Positions 1-9,538 of a stretch of DNA of 41,588 nucleotides are shown piece after piece. Position numbers and translations under genes: made by a program. Origin of the DNA: Thiotrichaceae bacterium (GTDB lineage Bacteria; Pseudomonadota; Gammaproteobacteria; Beggiatoales; Beggiatoaceae); contig JADGDF010000016.1 in assembly GCA_016745055.1 (NCBI GenBank), positions 1 through 41,588 on the forward strand. The letters are read 5' to 3'. Under the pieces are notes generated by a model that was not told the DNA's origin, did not search any database, and saw only the letters and a list, made by a program, of their open reading frames with translations. Position 1 is the stretch's first letter; each line of letters opens with the position of its first letter.

Positions 1-245
1 GTAGTTCATCTATTTCCTTAGAACCTGTTTAGTTCCTATAACCACTAGTTTAACTTTTCTCCCCATTTTTTCAATACCTTATTTCGCAATAAGTCTAATG
101 GTCTAATATTTAAAATAACCTGTTTAAACAAATTTTCTAATGCCTTGCCATGGATTATGTTTCATGTTACTGAACGAACGCAACAATATTGCTATTATGA
201 GTAACTCTAGCTACAATTTGCGTATTACTTTCAATTATTCTATTT
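1..245. other. Upstream region of phaE, with IS-end-like motifs
   Basis: No gene is visible here. The 11-mer GAACCTGTTTA occurs at 21-31, and AACCTGTTTAAA occurs at 117-128. The same core lies just upstream of the IS5-type transposase at the other end of the window (41349-41362). These may be remains of insertion-sequence ends or chance matches. The region must carry the promoter of phaE, but I cannot point to convincing -35/-10 boxes. Confidence 0.35.
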
Positions 246-1256
246 ATGGATACAAACACTTCCCAATCTTCTGATGATTCAGACTGGCCTCATCTCCAAA
301 AACAATATTGGGAAACATGGTTAAATTTTTCGCGCCAATTACTTGACTTATCTCCCACACACCAAAGTGCTGAACAATTAATTCAAGCGTGGACAACCTT
401 TTTTTCCACTTCTTGGCAAAATTTTGTCGACCAGGTGCCAAAAGAATATCAGCCGATTTTGAAAAAAATATTTGAAGAAAGTCAGCAATATTTTTCATTT
501 AATCAACAGCTACTCGAATTACTAAAAAAATTACCGACCATTGAATTGAACGATGAAAATTGGCAAACACAGTGGGCAAATAACTTTTCTCAACTCAAAC
601 AATATTTGCTTGATTTTCTGGATGAATTTATTACCCCACAATGGAAAGCCCCATTAAAAAATGGGTCACAGTTTGCACATTTATTTGCACTAATGCCTAC
701 AAACCCACTTGCAAACCTTTATTCAAATCACGCTGTACCATGGCAAATTCGAGCTGAAGAAACAAAACAACTTGCTGCGACTTATCAACAGGCTTATCAA
801 GAATATATTGAGTTTTTTAATCAAATTAATTTGAAAAGTATAGAGTTATTGGGTCAAAAATTAAAACATTTATTACAAACAGGACAATCCATTGAAAAAT
901 TGCGCACTTTCTACGATTTGTGGGTAGACTGTTGGGAACAAGCTTATGCTGAACATGCTTTTACAGAAAAATATGCCGAAATTAATGCAAATTTACTCAA
1001 CACTTTTGTTGCGTGGAAATCTAGTGAACAGCAAGCTTCAGATGAGATATTAACTACCTTACATTTACCAACTTATCAAGAGTTTTCTACTGTGACTTTA
1101 CGTATGCAACAGTTACGCAGGGAGCTTAGAATTTTTCAGTCCAAACAAAACGATAATACTGCAACAACAATTTTGCAAAAAGAAATCGCTGAATTACGAA
1201 CAGCCTTTGAAAAATTACAATCCTCACAAGCTAAAATAAACAAGCTTCAATCTTAG
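246..1256 (+). CDS. phaE: Class III PHA synthase subunit PhaE
   Basis: This is the non-catalytic subunit of class III polyhydroxyalkanoate synthase. It binds PhaC and is needed for polymerisation of hydroxyacyl-CoA into storage granules in the cytoplasm. The 336-residue protein has the expected start (QKQYWETWLNF, residues ~19-29) and a helical, Q/E/K-rich C-terminus that looks coiled-coil (about residues 290-336), as in PhaE proteins. It ends 9 nt before phaC, which forms an operon in the order E-C, as in cyanobacteria and opposite to Allochromatium. The start ATG has no clear Shine-Dalgarno sequence, but no better in-frame start fits. Assignment rests mainly on the adjacent phaC and the family-like N-terminus, because PhaE sequences are poorly conserved. 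Confidence 0.88.
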   Translation: MDTNTSQSSDDSDWPHLQKQYWETWLNFSRQLLDLSPTHQSAEQLIQAWTTFFSTSWQNFVDQVPKEYQPILKKIFEESQQYFSFNQQLLELLKKLPTIELNDENWQTQWANNFSQLKQYLLDFLDEFITPQWKAPLKNGSQFAHLFALMPTNPLANLYSNHAVPWQIRAEETKQLAATYQQAYQEYIEFFNQINLKSIELLGQKLKHLLQTGQSIEKLRTFYDLWVDCWEQAYAEHAFTEKYAEINANLLNTFVAWKSSEQQASDEILTTLHLPTYQEFSTVTLRMQQLRRELRIFQSKQNDNTATTILQKEIAELRTAFEKLQSSQAKINKLQS

Positions 1257-1265
1257 GATATTTGT

Positions 1266-2333
1266 ATGTCACCTTTTCAATTTCATCCTCAGCAAGCCAT
1301 TGAAGAACTCATGGCTATGCATCAGAAACTTTTGACTGGCATAAAAACGGTAGCAGATGTTGGAGAAATTGAAGTAGGTACAACCCCTAAAGAGGCAGTT
1401 TACCAAGAAGATAAATTGACGTTGTATCGATATAAACCAATGGTAGATACTACCAATACTGCTCCTTTACTCATTGTTTATGCCTTAGTCAATCGTCCTT
1501 ACATGTTAGATTTACAACCCAATCGTTCACTTATCAAAAATTTGCTGGAAACCGGCCAAAATATTTATCTCATTGACTGGGGGTATCCAGACAAAACGGA
1601 CAAATATATTACACTGTCCGATTATATTAATGGTTATTTGCACCGCTGTGTCAAGGCTATTTGTAAGCGTCATGGTGTGAATAAAATAAATTTACTTGGC
1701 GTATGCCAAGGCGGTACGCTAAGTTTATGTTATAGCGCGTTGTATCCGAAAAAAGTCAAAAATCTCATTACAATGGTAACTCCAGTGGACTTTAAAACCC
1801 CTGAAAATTTGTTAAGCCATTGGATACAAAAGCTGAATATTGATCAACTTGTTGATACTTTAGGTAATATTCCTGGCGAACTACTCAATTGGGCATTTTT
1901 ATCTCTAAAACCTTTTCGCCTCATGAATCAAAAATATTTACATATGGTCGACAAATTAGAAGATACAGAAACTTTCAAAAATTTTCTACGTATGGAAAAA
2001 TGGATTTTTGACAGTCCAGACCAGGCTGGAGAAGCCTTTCGACAATTTGCCAAAGCTTTTTACCAACAAAATGCTTTGATTGAAGGTAAAGTTATGCTGG
2101 ATAAAAAAACTGTCAATTTAAAATACTTAACCATGCCTATTTTGAATATTTATGCGACAGAAGACCATTTGGTGCCACCCGATTCTTCAAGAGCACTCCG
2201 AAAATACATCACGACAGAAGACTATACAGAAATAGATTTTAAGGGTGGACATATAGGTATTTATGTTAGTAGTCGTGCTCAAAAAATTGTGCCATGTGAA
2301 ATAGGAAAATGGCTTAGCCAAAGGGAAGAATAA
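1266..2333 (+). CDS. phaC: Class III PHA synthase catalytic subunit PhaC
   Basis: This is the catalytic subunit that joins 3-hydroxyacyl-CoA units into polyhydroxyalkanoate. The 355-residue length is typical of class III enzymes (class I is near 590). It is an alpha/beta hydrolase with the lipase-like box GVCQGG at residues 145-150, which makes Cys147 the nucleophile. Asp300 (in TEDHLVPP) and His329 (in KGGHIG) complete the triad. Their spacing matches the Cys149/Asp302/His331 triad known from Allochromatium PhaC, shifted by two. It is co-transcribed with phaE just upstream. No phaA, phaB or phasin gene lies nearby, so monomer supply must be encoded elsewhere. Confidence 0.96.
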   Translation: MSPFQFHPQQAIEELMAMHQKLLTGIKTVADVGEIEVGTTPKEAVYQEDKLTLYRYKPMVDTTNTAPLLIVYALVNRPYMLDLQPNRSLIKNLLETGQNIYLIDWGYPDKTDKYITLSDYINGYLHRCVKAICKRHGVNKINLLGVCQGGTLSLCYSALYPKKVKNLITMVTPVDFKTPENLLSHWIQKLNIDQLVDTLGNIPGELLNWAFLSLKPFRLMNQKYLHMVDKLEDTETFKNFLRMEKWIFDSPDQAGEAFRQFAKAFYQQNALIEGKVMLDKKTVNLKYLTMPILNIYATEDHLVPPDSSRALRKYITTEDYTEIDFKGGHIGIYVSSRAQKIVPCEIGKWLSQREE

Positions 2334-2469
2334 AACTTATACTTTTGTTCCCACACTTAAAATAAACAGACATTTGCTAATTATATAAGGGAAGACTACA
2401 ATTTCCTTAATTTTCTTTAAAAATAAAAATTAACACGCATATATGCAGTTAAAAGTTGAGCATTGCTAG

Positions 2470-3459
<990 letters not shown>

Positions 3460-3471
3460 GCGATCATTGAA

Positions 3472-3502
3472 AATGCAAAATTAATCTTGCAAATTTTGCA
3501 TT
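3472..3502 (+). terminator. Palindrome after trxB, possible terminator
   Basis: Perfect 11-bp arms AATGCAAAATT (3472-3482) and AATTTTGCATT (3492-3502) lie 12 nt after the trxB stop. There is no run of T after the stem, so termination is uncertain. The arms resemble the core of the larger palindrome at 28701-28740, so this may be a dispersed repeat rather than a dedicated terminator. Confidence 0.4.
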
Positions 3503-3576
3503 CCTACATGAGAACCAAGTTTAGAGTGGCTATCATCCTAAGTTGATTTTACCGTTAAACTATTCAGGAAGGCATC

Positions 3577-4353
3577 ATGGCACAATTCAGACTACCTGCT
3601 AATTCTGTAATTAAATCAGGTCAACCGATTAATCATGCTGAAGGCAAAAATGTTAAACAATTTGAAGTTTATCGTTGGGACCCTGAAACACCAGATAATC
3701 CACGGCGAGATATTTACGAAATTGACTTAGATCAGTGTGGCCCGATGGTGCTTGATGCTTTGATTAAAATAAAAAGTGATATTGATCCTACGCTGACATT
3801 TCGACGTTCTTGCCGTGAAGGTATTTGTGGCTCATGCGCCATGAACATTAATGGTACCAACACCTTAGCTTGTACAAAACCTATTGCAGATATTAAAGGT
3901 AAAGTTAAAGTACATCCACTACCCCATGTTGAAGTGATTAAGGATTTAGTTCCTGATTTAAGTTATTTCTATGCGCAATACACTGCGATTAAACCGTGGA
4001 TGCAAACACAAACCACTTTACCGCCCGATCGGGAAGCCCTACAGTCTAAAGAAGATAGAGCTAAATTAGATGGTTTATATGAATGTATTTTATGTGCCTG
4101 TTGTTCTACTAGTTGTCCTAGTTATTGGTGGAACGGAGATCGGTTTTTAGGTCCTGCTGTTTTATTACAAGCTCAACGCTGGATTGTCGATAGTCGAGAT
4201 GAAAATGCAGGAGAACGTCTAGATCAATTGGAAGACCCTTTTCGTCTATTTCGTTGTCATACTATCATGAATTGTTCTTATACTTGTCCAAAAGGTTTAA
4301 ATCCTTCTAAAGCCATTGCAGAAATTAAGAAAGAACTAGTCCATAGAAAATAA
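3577..4353 (+). CDS. sdhB: Succinate dehydrogenase iron-sulfur subunit
   Basis: This is the iron-sulfur subunit of complex II. It carries electrons from the SdhA flavin to ubiquinone at the cytoplasmic face of the membrane. The 258-residue protein has the [2Fe-2S] ligands Cys79, 84, 87 and 99 (CREGICGSC...C), the [4Fe-4S] set CILCACC (170, 173, 176) with Cys237, and the [3Fe-4S] ligands Cys180, 227 and 233. The ATG follows a good AGGAAGG site. sdhC, sdhD and sdhA are not beside it, although sdhB is usually last in sdhCDAB. The other subunits must therefore be elsewhere. Frd iron-sulfur proteins are similar, but the sequence fits SdhB better. Confidence 0.93.
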   Translation: MAQFRLPANSVIKSGQPINHAEGKNVKQFEVYRWDPETPDNPRRDIYEIDLDQCGPMVLDALIKIKSDIDPTLTFRRSCREGICGSCAMNINGTNTLACTKPIADIKGKVKVHPLPHVEVIKDLVPDLSYFYAQYTAIKPWMQTQTTLPPDREALQSKEDRAKLDGLYECILCACCSTSCPSYWWNGDRFLGPAVLLQAQRWIVDSRDENAGERLDQLEDPFRLFRCHTIMNCSYTCPKGLNPSKAIAEIKKELVHRK

Positions 4354-4755
4354 AATTAATGTCGTGCATAATTGGCTTCTAATACACTGAGTTTCGTCTC
4401 TTAATATATTAGGAATGGGAACTAAATAAAATCAGAAACAAGACCTGGCAGGTTTTGAAAACCTGCTAGGACTGATTGGAAACTGATGGATGTTATTTAA
4501 TCCCTATTCCTTAGCAGAGAATAAATACCAATATGAAGAATACATGACAGTCATCATGGCAATACATTTCTAGTATTGGGAAATACCATTGATTATGATA
4601 TGCTAAAGTATGATTTTAGTATCCAGCCATAATTATTTGGTTGTTTAAACATTAGAAAATAAAGAATATTGCAATAATCATAGCTTAGACAAATAATTAC
4701 GTTGACTTGCTTAATTTGAGTTACTCAAACTAAACACCTTGGTTGGAAATAAATA
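4354..4755. other. Intergenic region sdhB-nuoE
   Basis: This 402-nt gap has no convincing reading frame. It contains the dispersed palindrome at 4444-4470 (listed separately) and otherwise AT-rich sequence that should hold the nuoE promoter. No tRNA-like fold was recognised. Confidence 0.5.
4444..4470. repeat. Dispersed CCTGGCAGG palindrome, copy 1
   Basis: CCTGGCAGGTTTT (4444-4456) pairs with AAAACCTGCTAGG (4458-4470) around a single G. The only imperfection is one G-T pair. The same palindrome is perfect at 6778-6806 and decayed at 15332-15365. That makes it a repeat family in this window and not a gene-specific signal. Confidence 0.8.
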
Positions 4756-5259
4756 ATGCTCGCGGAAAAACAACAAGCGAATACGCTCTTATCACCAGAA
4801 GATTGTGCAGAAATTGATCGTTGGATTGGTAAATATCCACCTGAACAAAAACTATCCGCAACAATGCCCGCTTTACGTATTGTTCAGGATAATCATGGTG
4901 GTTGGTTAACGACAGAATTAATGGATGCTATTGCAGACTATTTGGATGTGCCAGCCATGGCAGTGTATGAAGTGGCCACTTTCTATTCTATGTACGAATT
5001 AAAACCTGTTGGCAAACATAAGGTTTGTGTATGTACTAATATTTCCTGTATGTTGCGCGGTTCTGATGATGTGGTTACTCATTTTAAAAATAAACTAGGG
5101 ATTAGTTTAGGTGAAACTACGTCGGATAATAAATTCACATTAAAAGAAGTAGAATGTTTAGGTGCTTGTGGTGGTGCGCCAATGATGCAAGTGGGTAAAG
5201 ATTATCACGAAAATTTAACCCCTGAAAAAATTGATGAAATTTTAGCCGCACTAGATTAG
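4756..5259 (+). CDS. nuoE: NADH-quinone oxidoreductase subunit E
   Basis: This is the 24-kDa-type subunit of the NADH-oxidising arm of complex I, with a thioredoxin-like fold and one [2Fe-2S] cluster (N1a). The 167-residue protein shows the ligands Cys93 and Cys98 (CTNISC) and Cys134 and Cys138 (CLGAC), with the family spacing, and the N-terminal helical part seen in bacterial NuoE (YEVATFYSMY at 71-80). Its neighbours are sdhB and rodA, and nuoD, nuoF and nuoG are absent. It may be the only nuoE, separated from the main operon, or a second copy. HoxE and formate dehydrogenase gamma subunits are relatives, but no partner genes for them are nearby. Confidence 0.88.
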   Translation: MLAEKQQANTLLSPEDCAEIDRWIGKYPPEQKLSATMPALRIVQDNHGGWLTTELMDAIADYLDVPAMAVYEVATFYSMYELKPVGKHKVCVCTNISCMLRGSDDVVTHFKNKLGISLGETTSDNKFTLKEVECLGACGGAPMMQVGKDYHENLTPEKIDEILAALD

Positions 5260-5343
5260 CAATATACTTTTCACTATTTCCAATTCTATTAAAGGTGAGT
5301 TCTTCTTGCCTTTATGTTGTTTTATAACTCCTAATATATATCC

Positions 5344-6438
5344 ATGCAAGCTAATTGGGATACTAACCATTTTTTTCACTTAGACAAACCCTTGCTTTTA
5401 GGACTGATGTTGCTGTCTAGTATTGGACTGGTTGTGCTATATAGTGCTGGTGGCGAAGATATTTCTTTGCTGGTTCGTCAAATACAACGAATTGGCATGG
5501 GCTTTGCCATCATGATTATCTTAGCTCAAATTCGTCCCCAATATTTTCTTGATTGGATTCCGTGGATATATCTTTCAGGCATATTACTGCTGATTGCTGT
5601 CTTGATTATTGGTCAATCTAGTCATGGGTCCCAACGTTGGCTAAATTTAGGGTTATTTCGCTTTCAACCTTCTGAAATAATGAAAATTTCAGTCCCTTTA
5701 ACGGTTTGCTGGTATTTAGCCGATAAACCCTTACCTCCAAATATCACTCGAATTACGATTGCATTACTCATTACTTTAGTACCAGTATTATTGATTGCAA
5801 AACAACCAGATTTAGGTACAGCCCTACTAGTTGCAGCCTCTGGTATCTTTGTACTATTTTTATCAGGTTTACAGTGGCGATGGATTATTGGTTTTTTATC
5901 CCTTCTACCTGTTTTATTATGGTCTTTGTGGCAAGTCATGCATCCTTACCAAAGAGAACGGGTGTTAACTCTATTAAATCCAGAAAAAGATGCTTTAGGG
6001 GCGGGTTATCATATTATTCAGTCAAAAATTGCTATTGGTTCTGGTGGCTTATATGGAAAGGGCTGGTTAAATGGTACTCAATCCCATTTAGAGTTTTTGC
6101 CTGAACGTTCAACTGACTTTATTTTTGCCGTGTACAGTGAAGAATTTGGACTACTGGGTGTTTTACTATTACTTGGTATTTACATTTTTATTCTAACACG
6201 AGGGATGTTTCTTGCTGCACAAGCACAAGGTACTTTTGCTCGTCTGTTAGCTAGCAGTTTAGTGATGACTTTTTTTGTCTATATTTTTGTTAATATGGGT
6301 ATGGTAGCAGGTATTTTGCCTGTTGTGGGCCTACCTTTACCTTTAATTAGCTATGGAGGAACATCACTTGTGACGATGATGGCCAGTTTTGGGTTATTAA
6401 TGGCCGTTCATACCCATCGGCGTTTACTATCCAGCTAG
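5344..6438 (+). CDS. rodA: Rod-shape determining glycosyltransferase RodA
   Basis: This is a SEDS-family peptidoglycan glycosyltransferase of the elongasome, an integral inner-membrane protein that polymerises lipid II together with PBP2. The 364-residue length is close to E. coli RodA (370). About ten hydrophobic segments run from residue ~15 to ~355. Family-typical stretches include GLFRFQPSEIMK (~104-115), KQPDLGTALL and, near the end, GLPLPLISYGGTS. FtsW is a paralogue, but the short N-terminus and overall length favour RodA. No pbp2 (mrdA), mreBCD or rlpA lies next to it, so it is detached from the usual rod-shape cluster. A strong hairpin at 6771-6817 lies about 330 nt downstream. Confidence 0.92.
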   Translation: MQANWDTNHFFHLDKPLLLGLMLLSSIGLVVLYSAGGEDISLLVRQIQRIGMGFAIMIILAQIRPQYFLDWIPWIYLSGILLLIAVLIIGQSSHGSQRWLNLGLFRFQPSEIMKISVPLTVCWYLADKPLPPNITRITIALLITLVPVLLIAKQPDLGTALLVAASGIFVLFLSGLQWRWIIGFLSLLPVLLWSLWQVMHPYQRERVLTLLNPEKDALGAGYHIIQSKIAIGSGGLYGKGWLNGTQSHLEFLPERSTDFIFAVYSEEFGLLGVLLLLGIYIFILTRGMFLAAQAQGTFARLLASSLVMTFFVYIFVNMGMVAGILPVVGLPLPLISYGGTSLVTMMASFGLLMAVHTHRRLLSS

Positions 6439-6770
6439 GGATTAAAATTATTACCTTGAGAGGGTGTGTAATTTATTGATTTTAAAAAACTTGAGCCGAC
6501 AGTTTTCACTTTTTGTGGTTAATGGTTTGTAAAGCACTAATACCTTTATTATCAATAAGTTAAAATAATTTAAAAAGTTTTTTTGTTGGGCGAGTATTGT
6601 AATTTCAATGAGTTATGTTCAAATAACATTTGAAATGGTGCTTAAATTTTATCTTTTGGAAACGATAATGACCACGAAAATTACGTTGACGCGTAAAGTC
6701 TCTGTAAGTTATTGTTTATACAATGGAAAAATAAAGTGATATATCAGGCACCTTAGCCGTTTAAGCTATA

Positions 6771-6817
6771 AAAAAAGACCTGGCAGGTTTTTAAAACCTG
6801 CCAGGTTTGTCTTTTTT
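6771..6817 (+). terminator. Perfect palindrome, bidirectional terminator candidate
   Basis: ACCTGGCAGGTTTT (6778-6791) and AAAACCTGCCAGGT (6793-6806) form a perfect 14-bp stem. The stem is flanked by AAAAAAGAC (6771-6779) and GTCTTTTTT (6809-6817), which can also pair. The T run follows the stem on both strands, as expected of a Rho-independent terminator working in either direction. It belongs to the same repeat family as 4444-4470. Confidence 0.7.
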
Positions 6818-6838
6818 GGCTTGAGGGACTGTTACAAT

Positions 6839-6925
6839 TTAACCACAGATAAAACACTGATGTAACCCTGTTAAATTTATGATTTCCTGAAGTAACGCCT
6901 TATTAACTTTGATAGTTTGCCGCAT
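6839..6925 (-). pseudogene. VapB-like antitoxin N-terminal fragment, copy 1
   Basis: The 28-residue frame begins MRQTIKVNKALLQEIINLTG, with the basic-hydrophobic pattern of VapB antitoxin starts (a short beta strand, then a helix with LLQE). It ends after Gly28, where similarity to the second copy is lost, so the dimer and toxin-binding parts are missing. No vapC gene is adjacent. The family call is from pattern only. Confidence 0.4.
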
Positions 6926-6962
6926 AATTGAGTCTCATTTTTATACCTAGGTTAGTTTCTTT
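6863..6962 (-). repeat. Direct repeat, copy 1, with VapB-like antitoxin start
   Basis: This 100-nt segment aligns without gaps to 7485-7584, with about 13 differences counted by eye. On the minus strand it includes the start of a short frame (6839-6925, 28 residues) reading MRQTIKVNKALLQEIINL. That resembles the first ribbon-helix of VapB-type antitoxins. The frame then runs into unrelated sequence and stops. Confidence 0.7.
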
Positions 6963-7030
6963 TTAAAAAAATCATGTGCTATTTTGGCGTTTTTTGCTAT
7001 TATACAATTCTTTTTTCTATACCTACATGA

Positions 7031-7255
7031 CTATTTGTCAAATGCTTCTAGCGGAATATTTTTGTAGTGATAACGGGCGCTGCCACACATAAATAAAGTT
7101 TGCATCGAAACTGTAAACCAAACGATTCTGTTTATCAATACGGCATGACCACAAACCTGCTTTATCACCTTTTAATAGTTCTGGTTTACCAATGCTGACA
7201 ACGGATGCACAATTGCTCAAGTATCGTTTTGATGCATTGATATTTTTTGTTATCT
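7031..7255 (-). pseudogene. YoeB-type toxin remnant, truncated and frameshifted
   Basis: YoeB is an mRNA endonuclease of the RelE superfamily that acts in the ribosomal A site. The minus-strand frame reads IGKPELLKGDKAGLWSCRID then KQNRLVYSF. This matches the YoeB core (GKPEPLK, W-S-R-RI, EHRLVY). Near 7080-7085 the frame is lost. The expected ending appears one frame over as SARYHYKNIP followed by a stop at 7031-7033, and RYHY is the YoeB hallmark end. Upstream, an in-frame stop near 7256 leaves only about 12 codons before the GKPE motif, so the first half of the toxin is gone. No intact yefM antitoxin is present. I regard it as a dead gene. Confidence 0.75.
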
Positions 7256-7472
7256 ATGTTTGACTAATCACGTAAATCATCTAATGCGATCTCCATAATT
7301 CTGAGTTGTCTCATAGTAATTTATCTAAATCCGAAAGCTGGCATTCAGTCCATTGTTGTCTTGAATACTCTTGTTCGGCTTGTTGGAGTTGAACATCCGC
7401 CATTGCTTGTTGTTGCCATAAACGTGTCTGAGATACAGTTTGAATGAGTAATTTTAGTGATTTTTACAAGGT

Positions 7473-7547
7473 TTATTTCTGATCTAACCCTTTTAAATTT
7501 ATGGCTTCCTGAAGTAATGCATTATCAACTTTGATAGTTTTTTGCAT
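7473..7547 (-). pseudogene. VapB-like antitoxin N-terminal fragment, copy 2
   Basis: The 24-residue frame MQKTIKVDNALLQEAINLKG is the better-preserved copy of the antitoxin-like start. It stops after DQK. A neighbouring frame then continues with KSLKLLIQTVSQTRLW, which resembles the next part of VapB-like antitoxins (a helix with LLIQ). The stop therefore looks like a frameshift scar. It lies just downstream of speB on the same strand. Confidence 0.45.
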
Positions 7548-7584
7548 AATTGAGTCTCGTTTTTATTACCAGGTTAGTTTCTTT
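7485..7584 (-). repeat. Direct repeat, copy 2
   Basis: Second member of the 100-bp direct repeat, 622 nt from copy 1 with no net gain or loss of bases. It contains the start of the second antitoxin fragment and about 37 nt upstream of it, so the duplicated unit is a promoter/RBS region plus the 5' part of a gene. Confidence 0.7.
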
Positions 7585-7590
7585 CAACGC

Positions 7591-8508
7591 CTAATCACAT
7601 TCTATTTGAGTTTGGCTACCGTTTTGTGTTTTGAGGTCGAATTTGTGGGCTTTACCCCAAAATGAAATAGCCTTCTGCATTAATTTAGCGGCTGTCATTT
7701 CAGAAACCTGAGTAACATCAGGTATTAACTCAACAATATCCATACCACGCAGCGTAATGTTAAGATTAAAAAATATCGTTTCCAATATCTCAAGTGCCTG
7801 ATACCAATTTAAACCGCCTGGCTGTGGTGTGCCTACACCTGGTACATAGCCTGGATCAAAACCGTCCATATCAATCGTTAACCAAATAGGGCCTTCCAAC
7901 GTTTTGAGATGTTCAAGCAACTGTTGCCAATATTCAGGTTTTCGTAATATCCGATCTCGAAATAAAGTAATATTTTTTTGGGTAATATAATCCATTTCTG
8001 TTTCAAACATCGAGCGGATACCAATCATTGTTAAAGTGTAACCTTGCTCTGAAATACGATACATTGGACAGGCGTGACTATATTCAGAACCTTCATAACT
8101 GGGTCGTAAATCAGCATGGGCATCTAGTTGAATAACATGTCCACCAGTTGGCATCCGCGCTTTGACCAATGCTGGCGTGATAGAGTGTTCTCCGCCTAAA
8201 GCAATCAATAAATTATTTTCAGGCAATTGTGCCGTTATTTTTTCAAGACGGGCATGAAATACTGCTTGCATTTCGTGCTTAATTGGTTCAATAGCGTCCA
8301 ATACACACACATTCATAAATTTCATGGGAGACCATCCCATATCTTCTTCATAAAATTCAAGCTGATCAGTCGCTTTGAGGATTTCTTCTGGTGCATAACA
8401 GGTTCCTTTTTTATAAGAAACCGTTTGTTCCAATGGTACCGGCAATATTAATATATTAGCCTCATTTTCTGGCGCGTTTGGCAAAAGTTGAAAAGGCGTT
8501 GAACTCAT
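7591..8508 (-). CDS. speB: Agmatinase
   Basis: This ureohydrolase makes putrescine and urea from agmatine in the cytoplasm and needs two Mn ions. The 305-residue protein has all metal-ligand motifs: GGEHS (His108), DAHAD (Asp129, His131, Asp133) and IDMDGFDP (Asp213, Asp215). GVGTPQPGG (224-232) follows. Agmatinase fits better than arginase or guanidinobutyrase by length and overall pattern, but substrate cannot be proven from motifs. Its ATG lies 4 nt after the stop of ispH, so the two are probably co-transcribed. AAGG within the end of ispH can serve as ribosome binding site. No speA (arginine decarboxylase) is in the window. Confidence 0.9.
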   Translation of the reverse strand: MSSTPFQLLPNAPENEANILILPVPLEQTVSYKKGTCYAPEEILKATDQLEFYEEDMGWSPMKFMNVCVLDAIEPIKHEMQAVFHARLEKITAQLPENNLLIALGGEHSITPALVKARMPTGGHVIQLDAHADLRPSYEGSEYSHACPMYRISEQGYTLTMIGIRSMFETEMDYITQKNITLFRDRILRKPEYWQQLLEHLKTLEGPIWLTIDMDGFDPGYVPGVGTPQPGGLNWYQALEILETIFFNLNITLRGMDIVELIPDVTQVSEMTAAKLMQKAISFWGKAHKFDLKTQNGSQTQIECD

Positions 8509-8512
8509 TAAA

Positions 8513-9442
8513 TTAAATACCTTCTACCAATTCAGTAGGAATTTTAAAGGCCGTTGTTTCTTGTTCTCCTTTCATTTGCACAATCTGCCGTACTCCCCAA
8601 GATTGTAGGTGTTGCAAAACTTGTTCGATCAAAATTTCAGGCGTAGAGGCCCCTGCAGTAATGCCAATTTTACAATGTTTTGTAAACCAGGATTGTTCCA
8701 AATCTTCTGCACTTTCAATCAAATAAGATTGTACTTTGGCATAAGTGCCGACTTCTTGCAGCCTATTAGAATTGGAACTATTATGCGCTCCTACCACTAA
8801 TAGCACATCAATATCTTTTGCCAATTGTCGTACTGCATTTTGTCGACTTTGAGTCGCATAACAAATATCACTTAACGATGGCCCTTGAATATTTGGAAAA
8901 CGTTGAGTTAACGCATCAATTACTCCACTGGTATCATCAATACTCAAAGTTGTTTGAGTGACATAGGCAAGCTGATCTGGATGACTGATCACTAAATCAG
9001 CAACAGCTTGTTCACTGCATAACACATGGACAGGTGCTTTAATACACCCACGTGTGCCTTCAACTTCAGGATGACCAGCATGACCAATAATGATGACTTC
9101 TAACCCTCGTTTTGCATAATGTTGGGCCTGAAAATGTACCTTTTTGACCAAAGGACAGGTTGCATCAATAATGTGCAGTTGTCTTTGAGTTGCTTGTTCG
9201 ATGACGGAGGTAGCGACGCCATGTGCACTAAAAATACACACAGCCCCTGCTGGTACTTCATCCAATGATTCCACGAAAATTGCGCCATCGTCTCGCAATC
9301 TGTTCACAACATGCCGGTTATGAACAATTTCGTGCAATACGTAAATTGGCGGTGGGTATAATTTTAAGGCGCGTTCTACAATTTCAACAGCTCTAACGAC
9401 ACCTGCACAAAAACCCCGTGGTTGCGCTAAAATGACTTCCAT
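8513..9442 (-). CDS. ispH: 4-hydroxy-3-methylbut-2-enyl diphosphate reductase
   Basis: This is the last enzyme of the non-mevalonate (MEP) isoprenoid pathway. It makes IPP and DMAPP by means of a [4Fe-4S] cluster. The 309-residue protein has the start PRGFCAGV with Cys12 and the other two cluster cysteines at 96 (DATCPLV) and 194 (DICYATQ). The HPEVEGT motif (124-130) carries the catalytic Glu126. Length and order match proteobacterial IspH (LytB). speB follows after 4 nt. Upstream is a 96-nt gap to the TonB receptor gene. The best Shine-Dalgarno-like stretch, AGGAG, lies about 15-19 nt before the ATG, which is farther than usual. Confidence 0.96.
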   Translation of the reverse strand: MEVILAQPRGFCAGVVRAVEIVERALKLYPPPIYVLHEIVHNRHVVNRLRDDGAIFVESLDEVPAGAVCIFSAHGVATSVIEQATQRQLHIIDATCPLVKKVHFQAQHYAKRGLEVIIIGHAGHPEVEGTRGCIKAPVHVLCSEQAVADLVISHPDQLAYVTQTTLSIDDTSGVIDALTQRFPNIQGPSLSDICYATQSRQNAVRQLAKDIDVLLVVGAHNSSNSNRLQEVGTYAKVQSYLIESAEDLEQSWFTKHCKIGITAGASTPEILIEQVLQHLQSWGVRQIVQMKGEQETTAFKIPTELVEGI

Positions 9443-9538
9443 GTTGGCTCTTAATTTACTCCTAATTTGAGATTTAATAGAGGATTACACTGCTGAACTT
9501 AATCTATTTGATTTAAAAAATACTAATATAAACATGAA

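Larger units (their letters stand above)
6439..7590. other. Gene-poor region with decayed toxin-antitoxin genes
   Basis: This 1.15-kb gap between rodA and speB has no intact gene of normal length. It holds a perfect palindrome (6771-6817), a 100-bp direct repeat (6863-6962 and 7485-7584), and the remains of toxin-antitoxin genes (separate entries). At 7321-7440 one minus-strand frame reads as a Q-rich peptide containing QTRLWQQQAMADVQLQQA, which ends at a stop overlapping the next ATG. It appears to be a frame-shifted continuation of the antitoxin-like start at 7547. I recognise no family for it. The 6439-6770 part shows nothing beyond AT-rich sequence. Confidence 0.6.
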
